64,000 bases of DNA, taken from assembly GCF_004785955.1 (NCBI RefSeq), contig NZ_SJER01000001.1, forward strand, positions 496,001 to 560,000, read 5' to 3'. Shown piece after piece: positions 22,514 through 32,239 of this stretch (position 1 is its first letter; the number at the start of each line of letters is the position of its first letter). Below the pieces are notes generated by a model. The model saw nothing but the letters and a program-made list of their open reading frames with translations. It was not told the DNA's origin and ran no database searches. The stretch comes from Halostella litorea. Its GTDB lineage: Archaea > Halobacteriota > Halobacteria > Halobacteriales > Natronoarchaeaceae. The position numbers were made by a program, and so were the translations under genes.

Positions 22514-23953
22514 TTAGCCGAACATCTGGCGCATCATCGGATGCATCTCCATGAGCTGCTCCTCGGCGATCTCCTCGTACAGCTTGTACGTGATGGAGAC
22601 CGTCAGCAGCAGCCCGGTGCCGGAGACGCCGCCGATGGTGCCCAGCATGTTCGCCATCACGGCCAGCAGGCCGACCAGCGCGCCGCCGATGATGGTGACC
22701 TGCGGGATGTACCGCTCCATCACCTTCTCGATGACGCCGACGTTCTGTCGGAACCCGGGGATCTGCATCCCGGAGTTCTGGATCTGCTTTGCCGTCGCCT
22801 CCGGGCCCATGTCCGTCGTCTCGACCCAGAAGATGGCGAATATCGCGCCGCCGATGATCATGAAGCCCAGGTCGACGCCGATGCGTATCAGCACCTGCCA
22901 CGTCTCCTGGGACACCGCGCCGGTCCACCACATCCAGTCGCTGCGGGACTGGATCGGGGCGACGTAGTAGAAGAACCCGCTGACCGGGCGACCGTCGGCG
23001 TACACGCCGAGCCAGTTCGGCATGCTGATCGTCGACGCGAGGATCCGCCCGAGGAACTGCAGGTTCGCCTGCAGGGCGCGGACGAGGATCATCGGCAGGA
23101 CGCTCGCGTAGATGAGCTTCACGGGGAACCGGCCCCGGGCGCCCTTCACGCGGGCGTGGCTGAGCGGGATCTCGACCCGGACGCTCTCGGCGTACACGAC
23201 GATGCCGAAGATGAGCAGCGTCGTGATGAGCGCGAGCAGGTCGCCGGGGCCGAGGAACAGCGCGTACATCCCCTGGCCGGCGATCGGCCCGATGCCGACC
23301 TCGCCGACGGCGATGCGGTACCACTGGATTATCAGCCCGTTGCCGCCGATGATACCGCCCATCAGCCGCTGGCTCACGCCGGCGATGATGAACAGGCCGA
23401 TACCGCTGCCGACGCCCCACTTCGAGATGATCTCGTCCATGAACAGGATGAGGATCCCGCCCACGATGATCTGTCCGAAGATGACCCACTGGGTCGCCCC
23501 GGGGCCGAGCGTCGTACCGCCGAGCGAGATCGACCCCGCTGGCAGGAAGCTGCCGGCAAACACCATCGGCGCGGCGGTCAGGAGCGTCATCACGACCACC
23601 AGCAGCTTCTGGAGGCCCTGGTAGAGGACCTGGTCCCGCGGGTCGTCGGTGTCTAGCCCCAGCAGGTTCGCACCGCCGAGCAGTTGCAGGACGATGCTCG
23701 CGGTGACGATCGGCCCGATACCGACCTGCAGGACCGACCCCTGCGAGCCGGCCAGGATCGACCGGAACTGCTGGTAGATGTCACCGCTGCCGCCCGTGGC
23801 CAGCCCGTAGAGCTGTACGTTCGTGAGGAAGAAATACAGCACCAGCACGCCGGCCGTCCAGCCGAGCTTCCGCTTGAAGGGCACGTGCCCCTCCGGTCGC
23901 TCGACCGAGGGCATGCGCGTCAGGACCGGTTCGGCAGCCTCCTTCCATCCCAT
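22514..23953 (-). CDS. secY: Preprotein translocase subunit SecY
   Basis: 479 aa, ATG at 23953, 3 nt after the uL15 stop. Ten TM segments. It has the plug-region sequence after TM1 and the cytosolic ribosome-binding loops rich in Arg/Lys (ESVRVEIPLSHARVKGARGRFPVKL in two parts: ESVRVEIPLS, RVKGARGRFPVKL). Forms the Sec61-type channel with SecE and Sec61-beta. Last gene of the large ribosomal operon. In the usual haloarchaeal order adk follows directly, but here it is about 4.9 kb away. Confidence 0.95.
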   Translation of the reverse strand: MGWKEAAEPVLTRMPSVERPEGHVPFKRKLGWTAGVLVLYFFLTNVQLYGLATGGSGDIYQQFRSILAGSQGSVLQVGIGPIVTASIVLQLLGGANLLGLDTDDPRDQVLYQGLQKLLVVVMTLLTAAPMVFAGSFLPAGSISLGGTTLGPGATQWVIFGQIIVGGILILFMDEIISKWGVGSGIGLFIIAGVSQRLMGGIIGGNGLIIQWYRIAVGEVGIGPIAGQGMYALFLGPGDLLALITTLLIFGIVVYAESVRVEIPLSHARVKGARGRFPVKLIYASVLPMILVRALQANLQFLGRILASTISMPNWLGVYADGRPVSGFFYYVAPIQSRSDWMWWTGAVSQETWQVLIRIGVDLGFMIIGGAIFAIFWVETTDMGPEATAKQIQNSGMQIPGFRQNVGVIEKVMERYIPQVTIIGGALVGLLAVMANMLGTIGGVSGTGLLLTVSITYKLYEEIAEEQLMEMHPMMRQMFG

Positions 23954-23956
23954 GTG

Positions 23957-24445
23957 TTATTCCTCGTCTTGGTCGCCCTGGGATACGTCTTCTGATTCGG
24001 CTTCCTCGGCGCGATCGCTTAGCACGGCGTCGCCGCCGGCCTCCTCGATGAGCTCGCGGGCGCTCGCCGAAAAGGCGTCCGCGACGACCGTCAGCTGGTT
24101 GCGCACCTGTCCGTTGCCCAGCACCTTCACCGCGTCGGCCTCGTAGCCGTCCTCGACGACCTCGCGGGCGTCGAGCTCGTAGCCGTCGCCGGTCTCCTCG
24201 GCGAGGCCCTCCGTCGCGTACACGACGGCGTCCTCGTCGAGCTTCTGGACGTCGACGGTCAGTACCTCGTCCTGGGCCGACTCGGGACGGGTGAACCCGT
24301 GTTTGCCGAGCGGTTCGTAGTTGTGGAACTCGTGTTTGGCGCGGCCGGCACGCCCGCGCCCGCCCCGGTGGCCGGCGCCGCGGCGGTTCTTGTGGCTACC
24401 GCCGCCGTGCGTGCGCGAACCGCGCTGTCGTCGTTTCTTGCTCAT
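23957..24445 (-). CDS. rpl15: Ribosomal protein uL15
   Basis: 162 aa from ATG at 24445. A very basic Gly/Arg/His-rich N-terminus (KKRRQRGSRTHGGGSHKNRR) threads into 23S rRNA, followed by the globular L15 domain and an acidic haloarchaeal tail (EEAESEDVSQGDQDEE). Short intergenic distances on both sides (2-3 nt) place it in the operon between uL30 and secY. Length is normal for archaea. Confidence 0.95.
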   Translation of the reverse strand: MSKKRRQRGSRTHGGGSHKNRRGAGHRGGRGRAGRAKHEFHNYEPLGKHGFTRPESAQDEVLTVDVQKLDEDAVVYATEGLAEETGDGYELDAREVVEDGYEADAVKVLGNGQVRNQLTVVADAFSASARELIEEAGGDAVLSDRAEEAESEDVSQGDQDEE

Positions 24446-24447
24446 TG

Positions 24448-24915
24448 TTATCGCATCGCTGTGAGGAGGTCGTCTATCTCCTCGGTAGTGTGTTTGCCGA
24501 GCTGACCGCCCGCCGCGGTCGGCTGCTTGATTCCCTCGTGGCCCTTCCGCGGGGCGTGGAGCCGCAGCACCGGCGCGAGCCCCTCGTCGCGGAGCGTCGT
24601 CTCCTCGTCGACCAGCGCCGCGGCCAGCGCCGCGACGTCGTCGTAGTCGGTGTTGTCGGCCACCCACTCGTCGTCGACGTCGGCGTCGCCCTCCGCGGGC
24701 TCCGCGCGCCGACGCAGGAGCGTCTCGACGGTCTCCTGGCTGGGCTGGCCGTGGGCGACGTAGTCGTTGACCTTCGTCACCATCCCCTCGTAGGTCGGCT
24801 CCTCGGGCACCAGCGCGCAGTGGTTGACCGCGTGGATGTTGAGCATCTTCAGCGTGTCGTGGATGTCGTCGCTCATGTCGACCTCGCCGCGGACCTGCAC
24901 GACCGCCTTCATCAT
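24448..24915 (-). CDS. rpl30: Ribosomal protein uL30
   Basis: 155 aa, ATG at 24915 within an ATGA overlap with the uS5 stop; a second ATG follows at once. The N-terminal ferredoxin-like L30 core ([37 protein letters not shown], recognisable by [11 protein letters not shown] next) is followed by the archaeal/eukaryotic extension ending [14 protein letters not shown]. Large-subunit protein contacting 23S and 5S rRNA. The long form is normal for archaea. Confidence 0.95.
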   Translation of the reverse strand: MMKAVVQVRGEVDMSDDIHDTLKMLNIHAVNHCALVPEEPTYEGMVTKVNDYVAHGQPSQETVETLLRRRAEPAEGDADVDDEWVADNTDYDDVAALAAALVDEETTLRDEGLAPVLRLHAPRKGHEGIKQPTAAGGQLGKHTTEEIDDLLTAMR

Positions 24916-25562
24916 TCGATCACCTCGCGCTGCTCGAAGGCGTGCTGGGGGACGCGGGCCTCGGCCGTGTTGCGAAGCGCGTTGAACGTCGCCTTCGCGA
25001 AGTTGACCGTGGTGCGCGTGTTCCCGGAGCTCCGGGTCCAGGCGTCCTCGATGCCGGCCAGTTCCAGCACCTTGCGGACCGTCTCACCGCCGGCCAGCCC
25101 CAGGCCGCGCGGCGCGGGCTGGAGCTCGACCTCGACGCTGCCGGCCTTGCCGCTGGAGCGCAGCGCGACCGTGTGGGGACGGCCACAGCCACACTCCCAG
25201 GACCCACAGCCCCGCGAGACGTTGATGATGTTCAGCTTCGCGATGCCGATGGCCTTCTGGATCGCCGCCCCGACCTGGTCGTCGCGCCCCTCGGCGTAGC
25301 CGACGAAGCCGTCGCGGTTGCCGATGGCGACGACACAGCGGAACTTCACCCGCCGGCCGGAGTCGGTCATCCGCTGGACCATGTTGATGTCCAGCACCTC
25401 GTCCTCCAGCCCCGGCAGGAGCTGGTCCGTGACTTCCGGCTCCTTCAGCGGGAGGCCGGAGTTGAGGGCGTCCTCCATCGTGTCGATCTCGCCCTCCTGT
25501 ACTTTCTTGCCGAGCCGGGTGACGGGTTCCCAGCCGCCGTCGTTGTAGTCGTTGCTGCTCAT
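24912..25562 (-). CDS. rps5: Ribosomal protein uS5
   Basis: 216 aa, ATG at 25562. It has an S5 N-terminal double-stranded-RNA-binding domain ([24 protein letters not shown]) and a C-terminal S5 domain ([30 protein letters not shown]). Between them is an archaeal/eukaryotic [11 protein letters not shown] cysteine cluster. Small-subunit protein at the mRNA entry site, important for decoding accuracy. Overlaps uL18 and uL30 by 4 nt each, so it is tightly coupled in the operon. Confidence 0.95.
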   Translation of the reverse strand: MSSNDYNDGGWEPVTRLGKKVQEGEIDTMEDALNSGLPLKEPEVTDQLLPGLEDEVLDINMVQRMTDSGRRVKFRCVVAIGNRDGFVGYAEGRDDQVGAAIQKAIGIAKLNIINVSRGCGSWECGCGRPHTVALRSSGKAGSVEVELQPAPRGLGLAGGETVRKVLELAGIEDAWTRSSGNTRTTVNFAKATFNALRNTAEARVPQHAFEQREVIE

Positions 25563-26110
25563 AGCTCTTGGAGAGTTTCGCGCACTTCGTCGAAGTGCTC
25601 GGGCAGTTCCGTGGCGTCGAAGTCACCGCTGTAGAGCGGCTCGTCGAGCTGCTCCGCGTACTCGGCGATGTGCTCGCCGCGGTTCCGCGGCCACTCGGCC
25701 AGCACGTCCTCGTTGTGCGGGATCTCGAGGCCAGCGTCTATCGCACCTTCCTGAATGGCGAATACCTTGTTGCCGGGCGTCGCCGTGTTCAGGCCGATGT
25801 CGAGGACCGCCTCCTCGACGTCGGCGTCTATCGCGCGCTTCCCCGCGAGGAAGCCTGTCAGATACGCGGCGGGGAGGTTCCCGGTGGGGGCCTCCCAGCC
25901 GTGGTCCGCCAGGTCGCTGGAGTGTGCGCTCGCTATCGTTTCGTCACCGTCGGGGCCCGGAGTAACCAGCTGCGCCGTAGTGTGCTTGTTGCTCTTGCGA
26001 GCGACAAGCCGGGGTTTCCCGGATTTCAGCAGGCGCAACCTCTGATGGTAATCGGTCCGGACCTCGCGGCGGCGCCGCATCGGCACCTTGTATCGTGGTC
26101 CTGTCGCCAT
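25559..26110 (-). CDS. rpl18: Ribosomal protein uL18
   Basis: 183 aa, ATG at 26110. The basic N-terminus ([20 protein letters not shown]) is followed by the L18 core (LAAYLTG-like [28 protein letters not shown]). It binds 5S rRNA together with uL5 and carries it into the large subunit. The stop overlaps the uS5 start as ATGA; the start shares its A with the eL19 stop. Confidence 0.95.
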   Translation of the reverse strand: MATGPRYKVPMRRRREVRTDYHQRLRLLKSGKPRLVARKSNKHTTAQLVTPGPDGDETIASAHSSDLADHGWEAPTGNLPAAYLTGFLAGKRAIDADVEEAVLDIGLNTATPGNKVFAIQEGAIDAGLEIPHNEDVLAEWPRNRGEHIAEYAEQLDEPLYSGDFDATELPEHFDEVRETLQEL

Positions 26111-26559
26111 TAGTTGTCACCGTAGTGTTCGTCGATGTAGTTCAACAGGCGCTGGACGCTGCGGAACTCGCCGCCGCGGGACTTGTTGTACAGGTCCCGG
26201 TACTGCGAGGACGTGATCTCGCCCTCGGCGCGGAGTTCCTTCAGCTTGGCGCGCTGTGCACGGATCCGTTCCTGCCAGTCCTCCTTGGGGTCCTGCCGAG
26301 CGCCGGCCTTCCCGCGGCGGGAGCCGGGGCCGGTCTGGTGGCCGTAGGAGCGCTTCTGCTGGCGCTCGCGGGCGCGGCCACGCGAGTTGCCGGACTTCTC
26401 CTCGGCGCGGATGGTCCCCTGGTCGACGAGTTCGCGGATGTCCTCACGGGTGATCGCCTCCGCGATCTCACCCTGGGACTCGGGGTCGAACCAGACGCGG
26501 TTCTTCCCGACGTCCAGCACGTCGGCGGCGAGTCGCTTCTGTGCGGACAGGTCACTCAT
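26110..26559 (-). CDS. rpl19e: Ribosomal protein eL19
   Basis: 149 aa, ATG at 26559. Three-domain archaeal/eukaryotic L19e: a helical N-terminus ([21 protein letters not shown]), a basic middle segment ([23 protein letters not shown]) and the long C-terminal helix ([16 protein letters not shown]). No bacterial counterpart, so it supports the archaeal assignment. Its start overlaps the last codons of eL32 by 8 nt. Confidence 0.95.
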   Translation of the reverse strand: MSDLSAQKRLAADVLDVGKNRVWFDPESQGEIAEAITREDIRELVDQGTIRAEEKSGNSRGRARERQQKRSYGHQTGPGSRRGKAGARQDPKEDWQERIRAQRAKLKELRAEGEITSSQYRDLYNKSRGGEFRSVQRLLNYIDEHYGDN

Positions 26560-27259
26560 CGTCGGTCACCTCCACCTCGACGTACGTCGGGTTGAGCACG
26601 CGGATCCCCGCGTCCTCGGCCTCCTCCTCGATGCGCTCGCGCTTGCGAGCGCCGACCTTGGAGGCGATGCGAACCGCTTCGCGGTCGCCGTCGACGCCCT
26701 CGAGGTCGTCGACGTTGTGGACGCGGACCTCGTCGAAGCCGCTCGGGTGCTTGCCGCGCACCGCGGTCGGCGTCCGGAAGCCGGCCTGCACGGTGTCGCC
26801 CTTGCCCTTGATGCCCTTGCGCTGCTTGGACAGCTGGCCGCGGGGGCGTCGCCACGAGGTCGACACGCGCTTTTTCTTGTGGTGGTCCTGGCGGTTGAAC
26901 TGCGGCTTGCCGACCTGCCGGCGCTCCGTGAGGAGACGCTCCTCGGCCTCGGAGAGGTCGGGCGTCTTCTCGGTGAGGCCGCGGGCCTGGAGCTCCGTCT
27001 CCACGTCCTCGTCGGCCTCCTCTTCCTCCTCGGTCTCGTCCTCGATCTCCGCCTCGGTCTCCTCGGTGACTTCGAGGTCGCCGACGTCGGCCTTGATGCG
27101 GGCCGCGAGCGCGTTGCCCACGCCCTCGGCCTGGGCGAGTTCGTCCTGGGTCGCCCCCTTGACGTCCTCGACCGTCTCGAAGCCGGCGTCGCGGAGGGCG
27201 TCGGCCTTGCTCGCGCCGACGCCGCTGATGTCCTCGAGTTCTTCGGGTTCGTCTGCCAT
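26552..27259 (-). CDS. rpl32e: Ribosomal protein eL32 with helix-hairpin-helix N-terminal extension
   Basis: 235 aa, ATG at 27259, abutting the uL6 stop. Residues 1-60 hold two helix-hairpin-helix-like repeats ([33 protein letters not shown]). Residues 62-90 are an almost purely acidic linker ([20 protein letters not shown]), and residues 100-235 are the eL32 core ([35 protein letters not shown]). The extension about doubles the usual 120-130 aa length and is typical of haloarchaea. HhH modules bind nucleic acid, but their role on the ribosome is not evident here. Confidence 0.95.
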   Translation of the reverse strand: MADEPEELEDISGVGASKADALRDAGFETVEDVKGATQDELAQAEGVGNALAARIKADVGDLEVTEETEAEIEDETEEEEEADEDVETELQARGLTEKTPDLSEAEERLLTERRQVGKPQFNRQDHHKKKRVSTSWRRPRGQLSKQRKGIKGKGDTVQAGFRTPTAVRGKHPSGFDEVRVHNVDDLEGVDGDREAVRIASKVGARKRERIEEEAEDAGIRVLNPTYVEVEVTDDE

Positions 27260-27796
27260 TTACTGGGCACCTCCTTTCGGCTTCTCCGTGATGTACACGC
27301 CGTCCTGGAAGACGCGGTTGTCCTTGTCCGTGACGCGCGTGGTCTGTTCGATGTCCGCGGCGGTCTGGCCGACGGCCTCCTTGTCGGGGCCGCGCAGCGT
27401 CAGTTCCTCGTCGTCCACGTCGACCTCGGTGTCGCCGTGCACGGGCGTCCGGCGCGGTGCCTTCTCGCCGAGGAAGTTCTCGATGACGACCTCGTCGCCC
27501 TCGACTTCGACCTGCATCGGGAAGTGGGAGTAGAAGACTTCCATCTGATACTCCCAGCCCTCGGTGACGCCGTGGAACATGTTGGTGACGTGGCTCTCGA
27601 AGGTGCCAAGCGTCGACATGGTCTTGGCGTCGTCCTCGTCGCTCTCGATGACGACGACGTCGCCGTCGACGGAGACGGACACGTCGGGGTACCAGAGGCG
27701 TCGCGTGACGCTGCCCTCGGGCCCTTCGACGGTGAGGTCGAGGTGGTCGACCTCGGCGCTTACCTCGTCCGGGATCTGTAGTTCTGTTCGCGGCAT
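27260..27796 (-). CDS. rpl6: Ribosomal protein uL6
   Basis: 178 aa, ATG at 27796. Two L6 domains (residues 8-80 and 85-170), with the archaeal hallmarks SHVTNMFHGVTEGWEYQMEVFYSHFP and NFLGEKAPRRTPV. Large-subunit protein near the factor-binding site and sarcin-ricin loop. It has a 2-nt gap from the uS8 stop and no gap to eL32. Confidence 0.95.
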   Translation of the reverse strand: MPRTELQIPDEVSAEVDHLDLTVEGPEGSVTRRLWYPDVSVSVDGDVVVIESDEDDAKTMSTLGTFESHVTNMFHGVTEGWEYQMEVFYSHFPMQVEVEGDEVVIENFLGEKAPRRTPVHGDTEVDVDDEELTLRGPDKEAVGQTAADIEQTTRVTDKDNRVFQDGVYITEKPKGGAQ

Positions 27797-27798
27797 TG

Positions 27799-28191
27799 TT
27801 AGTAGACGTATGCGATGACCTGGCCACCGACGCCCGCCTCGCGGGCCTCGTAGTGGCTCATGACGCCGTGGCTCGTCGTGACGATGAGCGTCCCGTAGTC
27901 GCGGGCGGGGAGGAACCGCTTCTCCCACTTCTCGAACTCGTCGGCACCCGCGGAGTAGCGGGGCTTGACGGGGCCACAGTCGTTGATGGCGCCTTTCAGT
28001 TCGACCTCGAACCGACCGGCCTTTCCGTCGTCGACGAACTCGAAGCCGTCGATGTACCCGCGGTCGTACAGGACCTCGAGCACGCTGCCGATCTCGTTCG
28101 AGGCGGGCTCTACCGTGTGTGTCAGATGCCCCACGCTCTCGGCGTTGTCGATGCCGGAGAGCGCGGTGCTGAATGGGTCGTTGCCTGCCAT
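27799..28191 (-). CDS. rps8: Ribosomal protein uS8
   Basis: 130 aa, ATG at 28191. S8 fold with [17 protein letters not shown] at the start and the conserved C-terminal [31 protein letters not shown], seen as [13 protein letters not shown]. It binds helix 21 of 16S rRNA and, in many species, its own mRNA as an autogenous repressor of this operon segment (family knowledge). Operon spacing 2 nt on each side. Confidence 0.95.
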   Translation of the reverse strand: MAGNDPFSTALSGIDNAESVGHLTHTVEPASNEIGSVLEVLYDRGYIDGFEFVDDGKAGRFEVELKGAINDCGPVKPRYSAGADEFEKWEKRFLPARDYGTLIVTTSHGVMSHYEAREAGVGGQVIAYVY

Positions 28192-28193
28192 TG

Positions 28194-28376
28194 TTATCGG
28201 TACTTCTTGAAGCCCATGCTTCGAGCGACTTCGCGGAAGCACTGTCGGCAGAGCCAGATGTCGTACTTGCCGACGAGGCCCTGCTTGCGCCCGCAGCGCT
28301 GGCACTCCTCCAGCTGGTCGGTGCGCTTGCTCGCGTGCTCGCCCGTCGCCTGGGCGTCGTTTTCGCTTTCACTCAT
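28194..28376 (-). CDS. rps14: Ribosomal protein uS14, zinc-binding form
   Basis: 60 aa, ATG at 28376 overlapping the uL5 stop as ATGA. Four cysteines in C-x2-C-x(n)-C-x2-C (CQRCGR ... CRQCF) form the zinc site of the short uS14 type, followed by the basic end MGFKKYR. Sits in the head of the 30S subunit. The first 20 residues are acidic and probably disordered. Confidence 0.95.
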   Translation of the reverse strand: MSESENDAQATGEHASKRTDQLEECQRCGRKQGLVGKYDIWLCRQCFREVARSMGFKKYR

Positions 28377-28900
28377 TGGTCAACCTCCACGCTGAACTCC
28401 GACTCGACGAACGCGACGGCGTCGTCGGCGTCGAGGCGGTGGTTCGACGGGATCGAGCGGGTGGCCTTGTCGCGCTTGGAGACGCGGTAGCCCGGACGCA
28501 CCAGGTTGACGGTGACGTCCAGCCCGTAGATCCCGACGCTCGGGTCGTACTCCTGGCTCGGGAACTCCGTGTGTTCCTCGACGCCGAAGCTGAAGTTGCC
28601 GGTGTCGTCGAACTGCGACGCCGAGACGTCGGCGAACTCCAGGGCCGTCTCCAGGAACTCGTGGGCGTCGTCGCCGCGGAGGGTGACCTTCGCGCCGATC
28701 GGGTCACCCTGCCGGATCTCGAACTCCTGGTTCGTCGCCTTGGCCTGCGTGCGAACGCTCTCCTGACCGGCGACCTCCTCTAGGATCTCCTCGGCCTGGG
28801 CGAGCTCGCGGCCGCCCTCGCCGACGCCCATGTGGACGACGACCTTCTCGACGGTGGGACGACGCATCTCGTGGAACTCGGCCTCGTCGGCTTCGCTCAT
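28373..28900 (-). CDS. rpl5: Ribosomal protein uL5
   Basis: 175 aa, ATG at 28900. L5 motifs [14 protein letters not shown] near the start, [26 protein letters not shown], and the C-terminal [27 protein letters not shown] (recognisable as [12 protein letters not shown]). Binds 5S rRNA with uL18 and contacts P-site tRNA. Coupled by 4-nt overlaps to eS4 and uS14. Confidence 0.95.
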   Translation of the reverse strand: MSEADEAEFHEMRRPTVEKVVVHMGVGEGGRELAQAEEILEEVAGQESVRTQAKATNQEFEIRQGDPIGAKVTLRGDDAHEFLETALEFADVSASQFDDTGNFSFGVEEHTEFPSQEYDPSVGIYGLDVTVNLVRPGYRVSKRDKATRSIPSNHRLDADDAVAFVESEFSVEVDQ

Positions 28901-29601
28901 TCGTCGTCACCCCCGGTGAAGTTCTCGTCGATGACGACGACGTACTCCTCGACCGTCTCGAAGGAGCCGTCGTCGGTCTCGACGGAGACGTTGTTCGAGC
29001 CGCTGCCCGGCGTGACCTGAACCGTCTCGACCTCGCCGATCTCGCCGGCGTGCTGGCCGCGGACGGCGGTGACGAGCGCGCCCTCCTCGTACGGGAAGTG
29101 GGCGACGACCTCGCCGGTGTCGTTGTCGACGACGATGGAGTCGCCGCCGCTGTACTCGCTGCCGTCCTCGACGGTCAGGTTCCGACCGTCGTGGAGGTTC
29201 AGCTGGGTGTCCCCGCCGGGCACCTGACGCTTGTCCTCGATCTTGCCGAGCTTGGAGCCCGCGGCGTCCGCGTCGATGGGGGTCAGCGAGAGCCGACCGC
29301 CCTCGTCGGGGAACACGCGGTAGTACTCCTCGCGCTCGGTGAATGCGAGGATGTCGAACATCCCGATCGGGATGCTCTCGTCCGAGACGGCGTCGCCGTT
29401 GACCAGGACCGTATCCTGGTTGAGGGCGTAGCGCGCCTCCTTCTTCGAGTCGACGTAGCCGAGCACGTCCCGCAGGAGGATGACGAGCGGTACGCCGTCC
29501 TCGCCGTGGGGACCCGCGCCGGCGGCGGTCGTGAACGTCTCCGTCTTGCGTTCGACCGGCCAGGACTTGGGTACTGACAGTCGCTTCTGGTGTTTCGTCA
29601 T
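28897..29601 (-). CDS. rps4e: Ribosomal protein eS4
   Basis: 234 aa, ATG at 29601. Archaeal/eukaryotic S4e. The N-terminus [20 protein letters not shown] is the family hallmark. It is followed by an S4-type RNA-binding domain ([24 protein letters not shown]), a central domain and a C-terminal KOW-like segment ([18 protein letters not shown]). Acidic C-terminus. Overlaps uL24 and uL5 by 4 nt each. Confidence 0.95.
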   Translation of the reverse strand: MTKHQKRLSVPKSWPVERKTETFTTAAGAGPHGEDGVPLVILLRDVLGYVDSKKEARYALNQDTVLVNGDAVSDESIPIGMFDILAFTEREEYYRVFPDEGGRLSLTPIDADAAGSKLGKIEDKRQVPGGDTQLNLHDGRNLTVEDGSEYSGGDSIVVDNDTGEVVAHFPYEEGALVTAVRGQHAGEIGEVETVQVTPGSGSNNVSVETDDGSFETVEEYVVVIDENFTGGDDE

Positions 29602-29954
29602 TCGCTATCACCTTCCAGTCGCGCCTCGCGGCGCTCGTCTTCTAAGTCGAGCTCCGTCACGCGGAGGTTGCTCGCGTCGAGCGGCCGCGGCACTTCCTCG
29701 CCGTCGGCGGTCTCGACCGTGACGTCCTCGACGTGGACGACGCCGTCCTTGAGGTCGACCGCGACGACTTCGGCCTCTTCGCCGGCGAAGTCCCCGCGCA
29801 TGACCTCGACCGTGTCGCCCTCGTTCACGCGAACGCGGCGGGTGTCGTACTCCTCGCGGAGCTGGTCGGACAGCGTCGCGTGGACCTGCTTGTGTCGCTC
29901 GTGGAGCGACGCCTCCGCGGTCTCGGTTCGCTGTTTGCGTGGTTGTCGTGTCAT
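29598..29954 (-). CDS. rpl24: Ribosomal protein uL24
   Basis: 118 aa, ATG at 29954. Basic start ([21 protein letters not shown]) and a KOW motif ([25 protein letters not shown]) at about residues 42-66. One of the first proteins to bind 23S rRNA during assembly, located at the peptide-exit side. ATGA overlap with uL14. Confidence 0.95.
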   Translation of the reverse strand: MTRQPRKQRTETAEASLHERHKQVHATLSDQLREEYDTRRVRVNEGDTVEVMRGDFAGEEAEVVAVDLKDGVVHVEDVTVETADGEEVPRPLDASNLRVTELDLEDERREARLEGDSE

Positions 29955-30349
29955 ACTATCATCGTCGCGGTGCTCGCGATGCTTCCGAAGCGCTCCGCCA
30001 CCTCGCGTGCGACGGGCCCCTTGATCTCGGTGCCGCGGGGCTCCTCGTTCTCGTCGATGATGACGGCCGCGTTGTCCTCGAACTTCACGCGGGTGCCGTC
30101 GGGGCGACGGATCGACTTGCGCTGGCGCACGACCACCGCTTCGAGCACCTGGCGACGCATCTCGGGCGTCCCCTTGGTGACCGAAACGGTGATCTTGTCG
30201 CCGACGCCGGCCTTCGGGTGTCGGTTCTTCGTCCCCGAGTAGCCGGCGACGGAAGTGACCTTCACCTGGCGTGCGCCCGTGTTGTCGGCACAGACCAGCA
30301 GGGAACCTTTCTCCAGGCCCTGGGTCACGTCAGCCTTCAGCGCTTCCAT
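29951..30349 (-). CDS. rpl14: Ribosomal protein uL14
   Basis: 132 aa, ATG at 30349. Beta-barrel L14 with [20 protein letters not shown] and [29 protein letters not shown] (seen as [15 protein letters not shown]), ending in [17 protein letters not shown]. Lies at the subunit interface where it contacts 16S rRNA. Its first base is shared with the uS17 stop. Confidence 0.95.
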   Translation of the reverse strand: MEALKADVTQGLEKGSLLVCADNTGARQVKVTSVAGYSGTKNRHPKAGVGDKITVSVTKGTPEMRRQVLEAVVVRQRKSIRRPDGTRVKFEDNAAVIIDENEEPRGTEIKGPVAREVAERFGSIASTATMIV

Positions 30350-30684
30350 CAGTCGTCACCTCCCTCGTCGGGAACCCGCTCGACGACGACGTGGCTCTTC
30401 GTCTTCGATAGTGGTCGTGTCTCTGCGATACGGACCGTGTCGCCGACGTCCAGCTCCACGCACTCGGGTGCGTGGGCGGGAACGCGCGACCGTCGCTTCA
30501 TGAAACGGTCGTATTTCGGCACGGTGACGTCGTACTCTCGCTCGACGACAACGGTCTTGTCCATGTCGGTGGAGGCTACCTCCCCTTCGAGCGTCTGCCC
30601 GCGCACGGAAAGCGACCCGTGGAACGGACAGTTCTCGTCGGAGCAGGCGTCCTCCGGTTCCGGTACGTTCAGTCCTAACGCCAT
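30349..30684 (-). CDS. rps17: Ribosomal protein uS17
   Basis: 111 aa, ATG at 30684. OB-fold S17 with the archaeal N-terminal segment holding a Cys-x(n)-CPFHG motif ([12 protein letters not shown]). The core [21 protein letters not shown] precedes [23 protein letters not shown] (in part [18 protein letters not shown]). Binds 16S rRNA helices 7 and 11. Start lies 10 nt inside the 3' end of rnp1, so translation is coupled. Confidence 0.95.
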   Translation of the reverse strand: MALGLNVPEPEDACSDENCPFHGSLSVRGQTLEGEVASTDMDKTVVVEREYDVTVPKYDRFMKRRSRVPAHAPECVELDVGDTVRIAETRPLSKTKSHVVVERVPDEGGDD

Positions 30685-31100
30685 AGTGAATCTCCTGTGT
30701 TCTCGCTTCGCTGTGCGGGTCGTGAGAGCAAACGTGTCCCATCCACCGTAACGTAGGCCACGCCCTCGCCGGACCCAGACTGACCGGGGCTTTCCCCGGC
30801 AGTTTCCGAGCCCAGTTTGGACGCGGTCCCCGCGTCCCTCTCGGGAGCGGCGGCTTCATCTGTAGCGTCGGCTCCGACGTCGAGCGCGAACTCGAACGTC
30901 GTGTCCCGCTTTGGCACCTGGCACACCCGAGGCTCCTCGCCGTCCGTCTCGGACGGGCGACACTCGACGTGCAGCGTCTGCATCGTCTCGATGACGACAC
31001 GGCCCGCTATCCCGACCAGGTCGGGGTTCGGGGCGTCGACGACCTCCACGCGGAGGCCGTTGAGTTCGTGTCGTGGGAGCGTCTCGGGTGTCAGTGCCAT
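30675..31100 (-). CDS. rnp1: RNase P protein component 1 (Rpp29 homologue)
   Basis: 141 aa, ATG at 31100. Sm-like/UPF0086 fold: [36 protein letters not shown], with the short version [12 protein letters not shown], then a C-terminal strand ([18 protein letters not shown]). A low-complexity Ala/Asp/Gly/Ser insert of about 35 residues (77-112) interrupts the core. Protein subunit of RNase P, which removes tRNA 5' leaders. Its place between uL29 and uS17 is the standard archaeal location. Confidence 0.92.
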   Translation of the reverse strand: MALTPETLPRHELNGLRVEVVDAPNPDLVGIAGRVVIETMQTLHVECRPSETDGEEPRVCQVPKRDTTFEFALDVGADATDEAAAPERDAGTASKLGSETAGESPGQSGSGEGVAYVTVDGTRLLSRPAQRSENTGDSLWR

Positions 31101-31103
31101 CGG

Positions 31104-31310
31104 TTACTCGTGGTCGCCTTCTTCGGCCTGGATCGTCTTGATCCGGGCGATCGTCTTCCGCAGCTCGCTGATCCGGCCGGGGTCCTCGGGGGCACCGCCG
31201 GCCGCCTGCACCGCCTTCGCGTTGAGCAGTTCGGTCTCGAGCTCCTCGAGTTCGGCCTCGCGCTCGGCCGGCGTCATCTCGCGGATCTCCTCGGCGTAGA
31301 GGATCGCCAT
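31104..31310 (-). CDS. rpmC: Ribosomal protein uL29
   Basis: 68 aa, ATG at 31310 sharing its base with the uS3 stop. Two-helix protein ([31 protein letters not shown], seen as [15 protein letters not shown]; then [20 protein letters not shown]). Located at the tunnel exit, where SRP and chaperones dock. No eIF1/SUI1 gene lies between it and rnp1. Confidence 0.95.
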   Translation of the reverse strand: MAILYAEEIREMTPAEREAELEELETELLNAKAVQAAGGAPEDPGRISELRKTIARIKTIQAEEGDHE

Positions 31311-32239
31311 CAGGCGTCACCCCCTTCGTCGTCGTCCGCGGACTCGGCTTCCTCGTCCATCTCGTCGACCAGCTCCTCGGCCTCGGACTCGACTTCCTCG
31401 TCGAGTTCCTCGAGCTCCTCGGCGATGTCCTCCTCGTCGCCGCCGGGGACCTCGACGTCCTCGTCCTCGTCGAACTCGGCCGCCTCCGCGGCCTCCTCGA
31501 CGACTTCCTCGTCGACGGTCTCCTCGGCGGCGTCGTCGGCGTCGGCTTCCTCGACGTCGGCCTCGCCTTCCTCCGGCTCGTCGAGCAGCGCCTCGACGCC
31601 CTCGTCGGCGTCGACGTCCTCGGGGATGAGCCCCGAGATGTCGGCGTCCTCCTCGATGCGGAAGTCGTCGGGGAGCTCGGCCTCCGGCGGGATGATCTTC
31701 ACGTCCACGCCGATGGTGCCGAGCTTCATCACGGCGACGCCCTGCCCGTGGTCGACGATCGTCTCGGCGGGCTCGCCGTTGTGCTTGATGTAGCCGTCGT
31801 TGAACTTCTCGACGCGCGAGCGCGCGCCGGTGACCTTCCCGGAGAGGACGATCTCGGCGCCCAGCGCGCCGGCGTCCATGATGCGCTCCAGGGTGGTGTG
31901 GCCGGCCTTCCGGAAGTACCAGCCACGCTCCAGTGCGTTCGCCAGGCGGTCGGCGACGATCCGGGCGTTCAGGTCCGGCTCGTCGACCTCCTGGACGTCG
32001 ATCTGGGGGTCCTCGAGGTTGAACCGCTCCTCTAAGGCCGTGGTGATCTTCCGGATGTTCTCGCCGCCCTTGCCGATGACCATCCCGGGCTTCTCGGCCT
32101 TGAGGACGATCTGGGTGCCCATCGGCGTCTTGGCGACGTCCATGCCGCCGTAGCCGGCACGGCCGAGTTCCTCCTCGAAGAACTCGTCGATCTGTGACCG
32201 CTGCAGGCCGTCTTCGATGAACTGGTGTTCGTCTGCCAT
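31310..32239 (-). CDS. rps3: Ribosomal protein uS3 with long acidic tail
   Basis: 309 aa, ATG at 32239. Type II KH domain with the GxxG loop ([16 protein letters not shown]) and the C-terminal S3 domain ([25 protein letters not shown] in part). The last 100 residues (about 205-309) are almost entirely Glu/Asp/Ala, much longer than in non-halophiles. Binds the mRNA entry channel of the 30S head. The tail is probably disordered; such tails occur in haloarchaeal uS3. Confidence 0.95.
   Translation of the reverse strand: MADEHQFIEDGLQRSQIDEFFEEELGRAGYGGMDVAKTPMGTQIVLKAEKPGMVIGKGGENIRKITTALEERFNLEDPQIDVQEVDEPDLNARIVADRLANALERGWYFRKAGHTTLERIMDAGALGAEIVLSGKVTGARSRVEKFNDGYIKHNGEPAETIVDHGQGVAVMKLGTIGVDVKIIPPEAELPDDFRIEEDADISGLIPEDVDADEGVEALLDEPEEGEADVEEADADDAAEETVDEEVVEEAAEAAEFDEDEDVEVPGGDEEDIAEELEELDEEVESEAEELVDEMDEEAESADDDEGGDA

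Noticed and set aside
30675-30684. Overlap of rnp1 and uS17 as a possible frameshift or fusion
   Set aside because: Both proteins have normal ends; the 10-nt overlap is ordinary translational coupling.
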